Source of the DNA: Lithospermum erythrorhizon
Lineage: Eukaryota > Streptophyta > Magnoliopsida > Boraginales > Boraginaceae
Length of the DNA stretch: 64,000 bases
Assembly (NCBI GenBank): GCA_019722365.1
Contig: JADFUC010002150.1
Span: forward strand, 186,001-250,000
Direction of reading: 5' to 3'
In this document: one piece after another, positions 1 through 12,844 of the stretch
How the letters are laid out: each line of letters opens with the position of its first letter
Numbering within the stretch: position 1 is the first letter of the stretch
Translations under genes and position numbers: made by a program
Notes under the pieces: model-generated
The model's database searches: none
Seen by the model: only the letters and a program-made list of their open reading frames with translations
What the model was told of the DNA's origin: nothing

Positions 1-798
1 ATTGGTGCAATGAATTAAATCTGAGAAGATTACAAGCACATGTTGATCAGTGATGATAAATCTTATCGTCTTTGAGACTATAAGGATATAATGTTTCTGA
101 GGTGTGATTTGTATGTGTAATATAATAGAACTGTAGAAGAAAAGAAAATCAGGACTCAATTAATCGTTTACCTAATAAGAGGTTATGACTAATTTTCTAT
201 GAAATTTGACATAATTTGTTCAATATTATAACTTAATCAATCAAAACATTTAAGTCTAATTTTATCACTATTATCATGTACGAAGTACATTTTATTGTGT
301 TCTTTAGTTTAATTTATCTTGCATTATCAACATATTTGATTTCTATTTTCATAGGTTGAACATGAATCTTGAGCATGTACTCGAAGTTTATTTGATGAAA
401 CAAATTAAATACTAAATTTAATTATACTTTCTCCCCAATCTCCCTTAACCCGTCTGTTTAGACTGGAATCTTGAAAGATATTACTGAGCAGTGAGCACAT
501 ACATATTGATGGCAATGGCATGTGTTCTATAGGTTTAGACAATGCATTATGCATGCAACTATGCAAGAACAAATTACTTGATGATAAACAAATGAGAGGA
601 GACAAGCCATGTGATTGCCAACTTATATGTGTCCATGCAGAATCAGTCAATTACGGTGTGTGCCCTAGTCAATTCATCTCAGATCAACCAATCTTTCATT
701 TTCGGCCATGGCAAAATGGCAAATTATCATTCAATTATTTTATAAAGATATTCTTGGATCATGTGTCAAAATGTTAAAAAATGGCTTCCGAGGCATAG
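1..798. other. AT-rich intergenic DNA, no gene seen
   Basis: The only open frames here are short (81-85 codons), overlap on opposite strands and resemble no family I know. I see no splice-linked exons, tRNA-like cloverleaf or clear transposon end in this stretch. It lies just upstream of a possible short LTR-flanked repeat. Confidence 0.5.
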
Positions 799-1965
799 TG
801 TTGTACGTGTGAAGCATGAAGAATCCATATTGATACAGAAAGCATTCATTTAAGAAAATATTTGGAGAAAAAGAAATAAAAGTTAAGAGTGCTGCTTGGA
901 GAATAATTAATTAAATCAAATAGTTCATATGGAAGATTTGATAAATCAGATCTGTGCCCCAATCTGATAAGAAAAAATCTTTATGCGGATGTTGGCCGGA
1001 TATGAAGTATTTGTTTGATGATGATGGTTGTGAAGAAGATAGGTGTACAAATTACATGTGAAAATCGATAGAGGGGTTTAACTTGGTTATTAGAAGCTTG
1101 ATTTGTCGTGGGTGACGGAGAATTTCTTGAATCTTAGGAAATGGATAATAAGCTAGTAAAATTCTTGTATTGTGGTACTAGAAGATGTTCTGGAAGTTCT
1201 GGAAAGTCATGAAAAGAAAACGGGTTTGTATTAGAGGTACTAACGAGAATCTGAGGCTTGACTTGGTGATAAGTTTTGGGAGATGGCGAGAAAAGCAGGT
1301 TGTTGCTCAAAGGTCGAGTTATGAACTCTATCTGAGGTTGCGGGTTGTGTTCGTAAGATCATTCAAGTTAATGGGCATGATTAAAATCGATGTGAGAGTG
1401 TTTCATCGCTCCAAAGGATTTCTTAGCGGAAAGAAATGAGATGTTGATCAGCATCGAAGGTCGATAGATGGATCAAATTAGAATTATCGACACGTAAAAG
1501 GAAAAAGAAAGAAAATTCATTAATGGCCGTCGAACTTTGGAGATTGTTTGAGTGCTTAGGATGAACATAAAGAAGATCGAAGGCAAAGCGAGAACATGAT
1601 GATTATTTGAATGTGAGTAAAGAAATTCCAACGGAGACAAAAAGGATTTGTTGTCTCTTGATAGTCAAGTTGGTGGCATTCAGATTGTTATGATTGGTGA
1701 AAAATGCATTGAAGTCGAGTTAAGCTTCGGTGGGGAGTTCGAGGATGATGAATTCGGGTAAGGCTGGCTAGAGATTGAGTTTGAAGACGGTGATAAGTTG
1801 AGTGCTTAGTGGGAGATTGTTATATGTGAAGCCTCGCTTAGCGTGGATTATTCTCGAGAAACGTGCAGCAAGGACATACTTGGAGAACAAGAAAGTAAAT
1901 TTCAAAGTCTTAACTGGCAGGGAGTAATTAATTACTTAGGCGGGTTAATTGATGTGGTTTTCTTG
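799..1965 (+). mobile_element. Possible short LTR-flanked remnant (copia-like)
   Basis: Two diverged segments look like paired LTR starts: one from about 799 (TGTTGTACGTGTGAAGC) and one from 1818 (TGTTATATGTGAAGCC). Both continue through related text that includes TTGGAGAA-AAGAAA and an AATTAATTA block. The 1818 copy is preceded by a purine tract, GTGGGAGAT, of the kind found as a polypurine tract next to a 3' LTR. The 0.9 kb between them carries no intact domain, so this would be a deletion derivative or a non-autonomous element. Similarity fades after about 140 bp and I found no matching target duplication, so the call is tentative. Confidence 0.35.
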
Positions 1966-2384
1966 AACAAAAGTAATTGTATAGGTTGTGAAACTTTATC
2001 ACATCTACTTCTTTTATTGTAGTATTTTTGTATGTGTGAAAACACGCCCCGATGGTGGTTAAATCAGCCTTGGAGGTTAGAATAGGAAAAGTTCGTGCTT
2101 GTGCCCAGAATTATGAGAGTTTATCATAATTCTTGGTGACGTTAATGAAAAGAGTCATGAGAGATTCGAGAAGTATATGAGAGACTTATGCGAAGTTTTC
2201 GTGTGAGAAAAAAACATCCAGTTGAGGATGCTTCGTTGAGTAGGGTTCTTGAGTCTTGTAACCAATCTTCATGATATTATTGGTGAATTGCGGCGAGTGG
2301 ATGTGCACTTTCATATTGAGGGAGCAGGGGTAAAAATCGCTTTGTGTCCCAATTTAATTCAGTATTATTTTAACTACATTTTGT

Positions 2385-2605
2385 CATGCTCTGAGATTAG
2401 TGGTATATAAATGCAGTTTGCTTGTTGTTGTTGCATCCTAGGTGTGATAGAGTTATTATCAATTATGGGGTTCTTGAGTAACGATTAGGGTTCACCATGC
2501 TCTGAATTAGTGGTATAATAAATGCGGTTTTTCTTGTTGTTGTTGCATTACGGGCGGGATCGGAGTTATTGTCGATTATAGGGGTTGTCGATACTTGATT
2601 GTAAG
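2385..2605. repeat. Imperfect tandem duplication, about 111-bp unit
   Basis: The block beginning CATGCTCTGA at 2385 is repeated from 2496. Both units contain a TTAGTGGTATA-ATAAATGC segment, a CTTGTTGTTGTTGCAT segment and a later ATTAT-GGGGTT segment. The copies differ by scattered substitutions and small indels. A second, shorter duplication follows, with TCTTTTAAATGCG at 2665 and again at 2711 (about 46 bp apart). Nothing suggests coding function. Confidence 0.7.
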
Positions 2606-3236
2606 GATTCTGTAGCGTAAAACTATTTGGTAAAGGAGTAGAGTGTTGATCATCGATGCACTGGTCTTTTAAATGCGGTTATTAGTTCAGTCGCGCGAAT
2701 GATAGTCCATTCTTTTAAATGCGTTGATTCGGTCGCGTAAATAACGATCCGTCACTGTCGATTGAGGCGCGTCCATTGATTTAGCTACTCGGTAATGATT
2801 CAGGCCGCTGGACGGTTTCACACTTTTTGTTAAAAAGTGTGGAGTATTTATTAGTAATAGGTCCAAGCTTAGCTAGCTAGGAGACGATCAGTCGGTGTCT
2901 CGGTGACCATTCTCAGCTACTTCGTGATGTTTCCTTTGAGTTTCTTTCTCATTATTTTAATTTAGCCAATAGTAAAAAAAACATTAATTCTCCATATATT
3001 ATAACCATAAGCTGACAATATAGTTGTGAAAACTAAGTCTAAAAACAAAGAAAGTTGCATCTATAAAATTCTGATTCAGTAGAACTTACCATTATGGGTT
3101 TGAAAGCATCAAATCAACATATATAAAAAGGTGACAAATATTAGAGGGAAAAGGATAAAGATACTATGATCTTGAACTTTTAATGCATCAGTTGTTGCTT
3201 TCTTTTGTTTTAACTTTTAATGTCATCTTGATAGGC

Positions 3237-3261
3237 TATATATATATATATATATATATAT
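3237..3261. repeat. (TA)n microsatellite
   Basis: An uninterrupted TA dinucleotide run sits about 50 bp upstream of the IQD start codon. It lies in the probable 5' leader, or in a leader intron given the AG at 3300-3301 before the ATG. Confidence 0.9.
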
Positions 3262-3311
3262 CATTATATCCATTATTAGATAGTTCACATCACAATTCTC
3301 AGGTGAAAAGG

Positions 3312-5958
3312 ATGGGGAAAACTGGCAAATGGATAAAACAATTCTTGATAGGGAAGAAGGATAAAGAAAAGAATTGTAACATTGGTACAAAGAATGAAGT
3401 TGATGAAACTTTGGGTCTCAATGGACCACCACCAACACCTATCACAGTCCAATCAACGCCACCAGCAAAGGACAAGAAACGGTGGAGTTTCCGGCGATCA
3501 TCAACCACAACACCACCTGGTCATCAGCGGCCTCAACAAGTAGAAGGTGAACATAAAAAACATGCATTGGGGCTCAATGTATCCTCTGATGCAGCTGGGG
3601 TGGTGGTCAAGGCTGCTGCTGATGCAGCAATGGACTTAACTCCTGCTGCTTCAAACAGAGTTAATGCAATTGATCAGTCTGCAGCTATCAAGATTCAATC
3701 TTTCTACAGGGGTTATTTGGTAAGTAATGGATACTAATAATACTTTGGTAAGAAGGTCGAATAGTACATAGTCTTACTATGTAATAACAATTAACAACGA
3801 TCCTGTTTCCGAATTGACCCAAGATTTACTACTTTTCACAAGAAATACGAAGAGATACGAAGTGTAGGTACTGTAATGAATAATTTTCATTTATTTTATT
3901 TTTATTCTATTCAAGAGTTATAGAAAATCTTTCACTTCATGTGATAAGTATTGCATAATGGTTATTGCAACAAAAAGAGATGTTGTAATCAATGGTTGAT
4001 TGACCATTAAAAAGCTAGGTTGGTTTATTGTTTTGCAGTCAAGAAAGGCTCTGAATGCATTGAGGGGATTAGTGAAGTTGCAGGCATTAGTTAGGGGACA
4101 TTTAGTGAGGAAACAGGCAGCTGCTACTCTGAGATGTATGCAAGCATTGATAACAGTCCAATCAAGAGCAAGAGCTCAAAGACTTCACATGGTTGAAGAA
4201 TCAAGATCTTACAATAATCAGAAGCAATTCAATCATAGAAAATCTGCACATGAATTCAGGAGGGAATCATATCAAGTAAGCCCAAACATTTTTGCCTTCA
4301 TCACCATTTACTACTCTGTTTCTCAATTGGTAGGATCATGATACATAACATGCCAAATATAGGACCATGCTAATATGCTAAGGAGTATATCCACTTTTGA
4401 CTTTTTCAATTTTTTATAGTTGAATTTTGATCGTATATATTTTTGTTTGTGTTTTATAATATTTTATGAATAATATATTAATAAAAAATACATTTGAGTA
4501 TTTAAAATTTGATATATTTTTCGTAGATATTATAAAATCTGAATAATATACGATCGAGTTGTATGAAAAATAAAAAAGTAAAAATGGACAATCTTTGTGG
4601 GATGGAGGGAGTATGATTTATATTTGATGACAGAATTATAATTTTTGTATATGGGGATCGATAACTTTTTTTTATGTAAACTTAGTGACCGAAGTTTAAA
4701 CTCTCGACCTCTGGCTTATAAGTGAGTGTCAAATCATTACATTAAACTCCCTAATTTTTTTGGGAAACAGATAATTTGATAAAAATATAAAAATTTAGTA
4801 AAAAAGCATACGATCTAATTTTTGAAAGAATAAACATAATTTTTGAGAAAATACTTAACATAATTATATTTTTCTAAAAATTAGGCCACCTATACCTGCT
4901 TCCCTGTAATTCCACCACTTCACTTATTCCAAGTTACTCATTTTGTTGATGCTTGAATTATTTTAGGATCTTGAAAGAGGAACGGAAGAGAATGTGAAGA
5001 TTGTTGAAATGGATCCAGGGGATGCAAAGCCAAACATAAGGAGCAGGAGTAGTTATTCAAGCTATGGAAATGGACAAATGTACCCATTTGAACATTTAAC
5101 TTCTACATACAAAACAAGTTCAAAACATGATCAACAACAACAAATACCACCACCATCACCATCAGCAATAAATGAACTGAGTCCAAGGACAAACAGTGGC
5201 CATTTTGAAGATTATTCATTCAACGCAGCACAAAGCAGCCCACAATATTATCCAAAAATCCCAACAAATTATCCAACATCAGAGCATGCAGAATCACTTT
5301 ACAGTGAATACCCACAAATGTACCCAAGCTATATGGCAAATACACAATCATCAAAGGCCAAAGTGAGGTCTCATAGTGCGCCGAAGTCGAGGCCGGAGTC
5401 GTATGAGAGGCAGAATAGTGGTAGGAGAAGGCCTTCAATTGAAGGGAGAAATGTGCCAAGAGGGGTTAAAATGCAAAGATCATCTTCCCATGTTGCGACC
5501 GTGGCACAAAATTATCAGTATCCATGGTCCATTAAGCTTGATAAATCAGCAGTTTCGCTCAAAGATAGTGAATGTGGATCTTCGAGTACTGTGCTTACCA
5601 ATGCTAATTACTGCAAATCTTCTCTTGTTGGATTTCAGGTGAGTCGTTTATCAAAAAGATTTTCAGGTGAATCTTATGTTTTATTTTTAATTCAATATAA
5701 ATGTACTATATTTTCTTCATATATTGTATCACATAATATCATAAAAGTGTAATATATGATTTAAAGTAATTAATACGAAAAAGAAATACTTTTTTACTTC
5801 ATAATAATTTGTTTGACATTATTTAGTTTCTTAACTAATACGAGTAAAATTTAGTTTGAATTTTTTTTACTTATTATTATGAAGTTTGTGACACATTTCA
5901 CAAGCTTGGATTTATTCATTTGATATTGTGATTGCAGGTTCATGGACATAGGTATTGA
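3312..5958 (+). CDS. IQ67-domain (IQD) calmodulin-binding protein
   Basis: Four exons join in phase: 3312-3719, 4039-4275, 4967-5638 and 5938-5958, giving 445 residues. The start MGKTGKWIK is the usual basic IQD amino terminus; the upstream in-frame ATG at 3183 adds an unrelated hydrophobic stretch and is probably leader. The IQ67 region spans about residues 124-190: [13 protein letters not shown] ends exon 1 and [10 protein letters not shown] opens exon 2, so the conserved intron splits the first IQ motif as in the family. Further IQ-like repeats follow ([28 protein letters not shown]). Exon 3 starts [16 protein letters not shown], and a DUF4005-type segment ([15 protein letters not shown]) lies near residues 341-355. 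IQD proteins bind calmodulin and microtubules or membranes as scaffolds. The second intron holds a MITE. Subclade not assigned. Confidence 0.93.
4382..4613. mobile_element. Stowaway-like MITE in the IQD intron
   Basis: The segment folds back on itself. The left arm (ATCCACTTTTGACTTTTTCA and on through GATCGTATATA) is complementary to the right arm (ATATACGATC through AAAAAGTAAAAATGGAC). The right end reads GGGATGGAGGGAGTA, the reverse complement of the TACTCCCTCC end of plant Stowaway (Tc1/mariner-type) MITEs. The left end is worn (GGAGTATATCC). It has no coding capacity and would be spliced out with the second intron of the IQD gene. Confidence 0.75.
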
Positions 5959-7082
5959 TTGAAATGATATATGGAAATGGCATGCGGCAAATATGAATTA
6001 TTTCACCATGTGACATAGTTAAAACGTGATTGTTTGAAATGGTCCAAAAGTCTGATTCATGTGTATTGAGGTATTGGCCTATTGGGGTTCTTTGGGCATT
6101 CATTATTGTGAAAATAATTTAACAATAATTTTAGAGGTATAAAAAGGCACTAAATTCCCTCGAAAATGTAGCAGTGAAAATAGTACAAGAAAATGTTAAA
6201 AAGAGTCCAGAATTTTCTGAAGGCGTACTTATGAGGAACCTTTTAAGCTCTTTGTGATATGGTATTTGTAGGCTATATGTAGTTTTTATATTCAACTTTG
6301 TGCCAATTTTCCTATTTCATTCTTCTTTATGGAATGTTGGTTGATAAGGTATCATGAGAGAGTAAAGTTATAATTTTAATAATAATTTCACATTTTTATC
6401 GAAGACATGTGACTTAGACCACCTAACTAGAATTGTTCTGTTAAACTATGTACAATAAATGAATCAATTATTATAATTGTTTTATTAAACTATATACAAT
6501 AAATGAATTAATCATAGTTGTAAATAGCGGCACGTCGAGGTAGTGTAGCTTATTCTGCTTGGCCTTTGCGGTAAATAGCGATGAATGGTGACTAAATAAG
6601 CGGCATCATAGCGGGCATTTAACCATGGGCCATTAACGTTATTATGGCTTTGGAATCAATCGATTTAATTTTGTTTAAACTTTATTTTGTCAGTAATTAT
6701 TTTCAAAAACTGATTATTTCTAGGTCTATCGAGGTAGATTGCTAAAAGAAATACAGTATCTAATTAAACTCATAATGTAGATAGATCGCTAAAAAGAAAT
6801 ACAGTATCTAATTAACTCATAATGTAGATTTTTAAATAAGCTTAATAAAAAAAGAAATCAAACAGAATCGGCCTGTTTAATGATTACTTCGGTTCAAGAG
6901 GACTACTAGGCAATCAAGCCTACCAAACTACAAGCTCTAAATTTCAGGATTTGGAGTCGGGCTTATCTTAGAGCCCATTTACATATGTTTAATTCCATTG
7001 TTTCCTTATTTACTATAGGTATATAGCCTACATTGCCTCATTTTGCCAAAATAGACAATGGTCAAATTTTTGAAAAAGAAAA
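5959..7082. other. 3' flank of IQD gene and repeat remnants
   Basis: The first few hundred bases are probably the IQD 3' UTR. Around 6515-6640 there is GTAAATAGCGGC-type text, with recurring AAATAGCG and AAGCGGCAT motifs like those near the ends of plant hAT elements, but no element can be delimited. From 6734 to about 6826 a 47-bp unit containing GCTAAAAGAAATACAGTATC is duplicated in tandem. No gene is visible. Confidence 0.45.
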
Positions 7083-8845
7083 GATTAATTTATCATTTTA
7101 TACAGTGAAAATTTATTAAAAAATAAATTAAAATGATTAAGATGACTTAATCAAATTAATTTAATCGAGCCAATACTAAAAAATGACATGTGGAATTTAG
7201 AGGTTACCAGCTGAACCCTAAATTTAATGTAAAATCTTACATTATGAACGAGGGTTTCAAGAAAATAGTCCCGAATTAAATGTACATTAAATTGCAAGGT
7301 TCGAGAATAAACTTCCCTAATTTTATCTAATTAAAATGGCGCAAATTGGCTTCCGAAAGTTTGGGGATAGGCTCAGAAGTATGGTGATCAAAATAAAGGC
7401 TCCAAAAGGTCCGGGGTCAATATGAAATGTGTTTGTGCAGAAAAAAATTTGAAACTAACATACCTTAAAATAGAGCGCCCTTTTCTTTTCTTCGAGGGCA
7501 AAGTAATTCTCCAATTTCGGCGGTTTAGATGCTGCGCCGAAAATTAGTTAAGATCATGATCACTGAAATTAAACCAATTAATCGAACCAAGTATTGACGA
7601 GCTTTATAAATATCCACCTTATTTTGAAATTCACATAAACATTCTCGTTCGGAAAAATACACAAAACTTTGAGAAAATACGGGAGACGCCTCTACGAAAT
7701 GCAGCAAATTAAATCTTTTAAATCACCAGCAGAAACACCACTTTGGTGGCTAGAAAACATCTCCAGGTAGCCTAAAATAGGTGCTTGAAATTAAGATTAT
7801 TACAAGCGAAGTAGTGCCCAGTCGAGGCTTAAAATCGTGAGAATCGATACAAATATACAAGAGGCAGCTTCGAATATTCGGGAATAAGCTACAAGCACAC
7901 GATTCATAAATCTTGCATGAATACTGAAAAATCTCGGGTTTGATTCGTGAGTCCCGAATATAGGAAGTATCTTGAATATTTAGTCCGCTAGCAGAATCGA
8001 GCGGGGGAAACAAATGCTAAGGCCCACTTTAGAGTTGAATAGTATAAATGACAAGGTTGGGATACTCAACATTCATCTTGATCATCACTACAGCAACAAG
8101 GCTGTAAGGCCCATTTGTATGGTACAATCTAAAAACGTGCATTCAGCACTGGCTTAAATCAAAACCAAGTGAGGCCAAATCTCGCTTATATGCCATATTC
8201 TGACAAGCAATTTGCTAAGACGGCTGTAGTACAAAGAAAAAGAAGCATACATTTCTTAAATAAATTGCTATGTCGCTCCACCACAGCTTAAGAGCTTGAG
8301 TTCTATCTCAAATCGAGTCATTTAAAAACCAGTAGCACATCTACCCGAGTCTCTCCTCTTAGTAGTAGCTTATCGGTTTGGGGTGTCCGTAGAATAAAAG
8401 TCGCAAAGGTGAAGACTACATTGCGATAAGTCCATCCAAGTCTAATATAGACCGGAAATCAAATCCAGGCCAAAGATCAAGTCCAACACCAGCCAACCTG
8501 CAGGGAATATCTTGTTAAAACCCCATTTCGGACGTATCAAGTCGGAGAGCATCTCGGAGTCCGTCGAAGACTAGAAACGCGTATCCATTTCATGGAAACT
8601 CTTATCCAAATCAAATCAAGACAAATCAAGTCAAGTCAATCTCAAGTCGAGCTCAAATCAAGCTCCTATCAAGACCAAGTCAAGTCAAGCATCTCACAAA
8701 TTATCAGCAAACACTTAGAGATATATAGTTTGGACAATCGATCCTCTTAGATTTGATAAAACTATGCGAGAATTTTTCTTCTGATTGGGTTCTATTTTTT
8801 ACCCCTAGATAAATAATAAAAATTCTTCTTTTACATTACGATGCA
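7083..8845 (+). repeat. 5' LTR of the gypsy-like element
   Basis: This segment aligns, as its reverse complement, almost end to end with 27591-29460. Shared landmarks include GTGAAAATTTATTAAA near 7107, the block around 7700-7760 with TTTAAATCACC and CATCTCCAGGTAGCCTAAA, the AAATGACAAGGTTGG segment at 8045, and the terminal AATAATAAAAATTCTTCTTT. Its last 0.9 kb also matches the 3' copy (AAATCAAAACCAAGTGAGG at 8156 and again near 16037). The copies are heavily diverged, so the insertion is old. Confidence 0.7.
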
Positions 8846-8867
8846 TGTAGCACGCCCGGTGGGAATT
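8846..8867 (+). other. Primer-binding-site-like sequence
   Basis: Directly after the CA end of the 5' LTR comes TGTAGCACGCCCGGTGGGAA. The position next to the LTR and the GC-rich, tRNA-3'-end-like text fit a minus-strand primer-binding site. The exact tRNA is not determined. Confidence 0.5.
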
Positions 8868-11800
8868 TGTCAACTACCTTTGTCACTGCGACAGCGAGAT
8901 GTTTTCTATTGTTGAGATATCGGGGAAAGATAGCTGACCCGAGAGCATAAATTTCACAAAACAAAAAGAGGCGCCTCTCCCAACCTGCGGAATGGGAGAT
9001 GGGGCGTCTCATCCCCATCCCCAGACGAGGGGGCCTCGGGTTCGTCACATGGACCAACAAGAAATAGAAACTTCGTATCACGCAAGCGATAAAAAGACCA
9101 TGAAGATCGGGAGTCGCCTTCGTACACTACGTAAAGCCTACGCCTCCAGCATAGACCGGTGAAAATGGCGAAGGGTTGTCAGTACCCAAGTTCCAACACT
9201 TTGAGGCAGGAACCCCCAAACAACATGTAGCCCTTTGTTGAAACATGCAACAATCTTTGGGCCCGGAAGGGTGAATGATCAAATAGTTAATTATTTCATG
9301 AAAGGGAATTTGTTCATTTGGTACAGCGACTTGGAGCACACACTTTTCCTTGTTAGATAGTTGGTATGGCCCAGGCGAATTCCTCAATCAACCTTTAGTA
9401 AAAGGGCGATTAGCATGAAAGAGCTAACTTCGACAAAGGAAAAGAAAAGAGAGCCGATTACATCACTTCGTAACCGATGAAGTGAGCTTGAAATGCAAAA
9501 GATAGGCTCACCGAGTTATCGGCCGTTAGCACGTGTATACACCGTTACATTATGCAAGGGATACTTCCGAAACCTTGAGCAACTAACAACAAGAGCTCAC
9601 GACATGGGCACCGACATTGCTTTTACCAAGCAAAGAGGCGTCCTGTTTCTCAGTACTCTTACTTTCGAAGGCCAAGTATGAGCCAAGGAAGCTAAGATGC
9701 CTCAGCACGAAAGAAAAATACAATGACTTCAAAAACAACAAAGTTCTCCTATAAAACTAAGGAGGTCGAGGCGGACTGGGCCTCGAAGAACGTCTCGTAC
9801 TTAACGAGATGCAAGAGAAGGGTATCCACTTCGCCGAATTAAAACATTTCCTTAATGTTTGATGAGCTATTGAAAGCAAAATTTCATAAACTCCCGAGTC
9901 AAGAGAGGCAGCTGAAAGGCAGAGCCGAAGCACGGAGCCCAACTTGCAAGTATAACGAGGATACTAGGGCATCTGATGAAAAATGCTTCGTATTGAAGAG
10001 CGGTAATGGATCTACAAGAAAAGGAGCAATTACCTTGGAAGAAGACAAGTCTCTTCAGTCCTTATCTTTCTAAATCGTAAATCCATTACTTGAGGTCAAA
10101 TTACAGCGACTTTTGGGAAGCCAGCCATCCACGAGGCGTGGGGCGACTACTCGGATGGCGAAGACTCACGAAATATACCGTGTATGTGTTGAAGTTGAAG
10201 CGCAAGCTCGGTAACTCTTGAGAAAGCATTAAGGGTAGCAATGCCTTGAAGTAGTCTTTTAGACTTTAGCCATCACATTCTTGATGGAGACTTGTCCGCA
10301 GAAAGATGGTACTCATATGAGCAGTCATGTGACGGGCTAGCTATGTAAAAATGAAATCGGATAAACGAGAATCTTTAGATAGAAATCGGTTGTAAACATC
10401 TCTTACTCGGACATTAAAAATTTTGCTCTATATACTTTGAGCGAAGACTTACAACAATCTGCATTATCATTCAGGTTTTTTAATCGAGGCGGGGAAGGCG
10501 AATGCTGGAAAAAGTAGAAATGCGCTTGGTGATAAGGGAACTGAAACCACCGGCTTGGTTTAAATTGTGATAGATACCCGAGGTCACATCTGATATTACT
10601 AGGGCGACCTTAGACCATGGTAGTAATGATTTCCCTACATACTTCACAGTGTTTAAAATCTTGCCAAAATGGGATGGAGAAAAGCGATCGAAGCGGATGA
10701 AAATCTATTCGCTGTTGAAGAATCCCACTTTGCTAATGCTAAATACTACAAGAAAAAGGGCAAATCCCAGCAAGATGAAGGGCCAAAGGCGCCCCAAGTA
10801 CCTCTATCACCTCAAGAAGTTACCTTACCTTTAAAAGAAACAGAGGAAGATCTAGTTCAAGCATTTAAAGAGAACCGCTCTACGCCTCGCTCAACCCGAG
10901 AGAAAAGGTGGTGACGACACTCCTTAAAGGAACATGACACCGAAGGACCCCAAAATAGAACATGGAACCGTGGGTCCAAAACTTATGACCTCACCTTAAA
11001 AGTGGCTATGATCTGCTAAGGGCAAGCCATGGAACTAGCCCACCTCCGAGGTCACTTAAGCGACAAAATATATGGATTAAATGAGACCCAAAACATGATG
11101 AGGCGAAAGGATGGTCTTCGAAGAACTTCAACCTTGGGGTTAAGTACGCCTCAAAACCACCCGGCTGCGTGTTCTAATCAGAGGGTATTAACCGCATGCT
11201 TGAGAGGGTTGGCGAAAGAAATCCTCCCGAGACCAAATACACGAGGAGCGATGCTCAGTATTCACTCAAGTTGGGGGCAATCTCAGCTCGCAAAAGAAAA
11301 GCAAGAAAATCGGTCTTCACGAGGTTGGGAAGCGAATGTAAAGAGCCTGACCCGACTGAAGAAATCGACTTTGCTTGAGACTCGGGGAGGGCGACCTCCG
11401 AGACCGTGAAAAAGAATCGTCGGAGAAGAAGAAACTTTTGCCTCGTGTTTCAAGATGAGAGCAGAGACACACTAGGCAAGAATTGCACTTCCCGGCCAGG
11501 CGTATGAAGACCTTCGTCCTTGAAAACTGATGCCGGCCACATGCATGCTCGGTAAGTAAAAATCGAGAAGCGGGGGAAGTAGTGCGTGAATTCAAGACAC
11601 CACAATAAGTATTCCTTAGAGGAGATAGAGAACTAGAAGTTGATGCTACATCCATGAACAACCCTCTAGGAATACTTAGGTGATAGCAATAAATAGCATT
11701 ACGGACAAGTTCGCGGCATCAAATTGACCAGTCTGAAATACATCCCACGGCGAGCTATGAATGGCGCCCGTCGCCCAAGGCTCACGAGTATGAAGATCCT

Positions 11801-12844
11801 TGACACCGAGGGTTGAGACTTCGAGAACAAGAGGAAGACATGCCGCACAGGGGCCGCTATTTCAATAACATAGAAATGCCTCGTTCATGAGGAATTCGCT
11901 TGAAGCGAAATTTATGTCTACACTTACATGCCTATCAGTGAGGAAGGACAATAAGGCAAGACACACTTGGTATATGAGCCGAGATACAAGTCTCGTATGC
12001 GATATTCCACAGAAGAACTAGAGGAACTAGGGGTCCCAGCAATGTCTATAGAGCAAACCTGCGGGACTCTACACACAGACGAGCCAAGAGTATTTTAGGC
12101 GAGTTCTTGAGTAGCGTGGGGGCGATCCGTATATATAAATACGTCCACGGTAAACGTTATGGAATGAATGTCCGCCTCGAACAAATGCCTAATATGTAAG
12201 TCAACTGACACCTTATCTTAAGCAGAAAGCGGTTGATGGGTTGAGGCTTGGCTTCGACAAAAAGAATTGTCGGAACAAAGGTGGGAATGCGCATGCGAGT
12301 GAAACCGGAAGGTTCAAATATTCCTAAATAAACTCAAGTATCCTCCTGGCGTGGGGATAATGCCCAGCGCCTCTAAACACGAGGATAAGCGCCAAGCTAC
12401 GGCTCACCGATACGAGCTTAAACCTCATTCGCTCCCGGCGAGTATAAATTATTCCTCCCGGATGAGAGGACAAATCATCCAACCTTAGAGCAAGAGGGTA
12501 AACTACCCAACTTCCTTGATATGAGGATAAAATGCTCAGGAACCCTAGACTACATTGGCTTGATCCCCGGACGACCATGGGAGAATGCAGTAGGCATCTT
12601 GTCACGTGTGAAGCCTTAACCCGTAACCTAAAACATCAAGTTGTCCCCTGAAGTTTTTAGCTAAAAAAGATAGCCAAACACAGCAGTGCAGAGATGAACA
12701 AACATGCGGATGTCTCAAGCGGTCCAACATTGACATAGCAGAGTCTACATCAACAGTAACCCTCTCAGTCTTGCTACCATTTGTCGAGCTCACGGTGAAA
12801 CTCCAATCACGAAAGGGTTATCTTTGCTAAAGCATTTAGATTAT

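Noticed and set aside
3183..3311. Upstream ATG at 3183 as the IQD start
   Set aside because: The added residues are hydrophobic and TA-repeat-coded, whereas MGKTGKWIK at 3312 is the standard IQD amino terminus.
10649..11409. Short frames in the gypsy interior as host genes
   Set aside because: They lie between paired LTRs, overlap each other in different frames and look like decayed gag.
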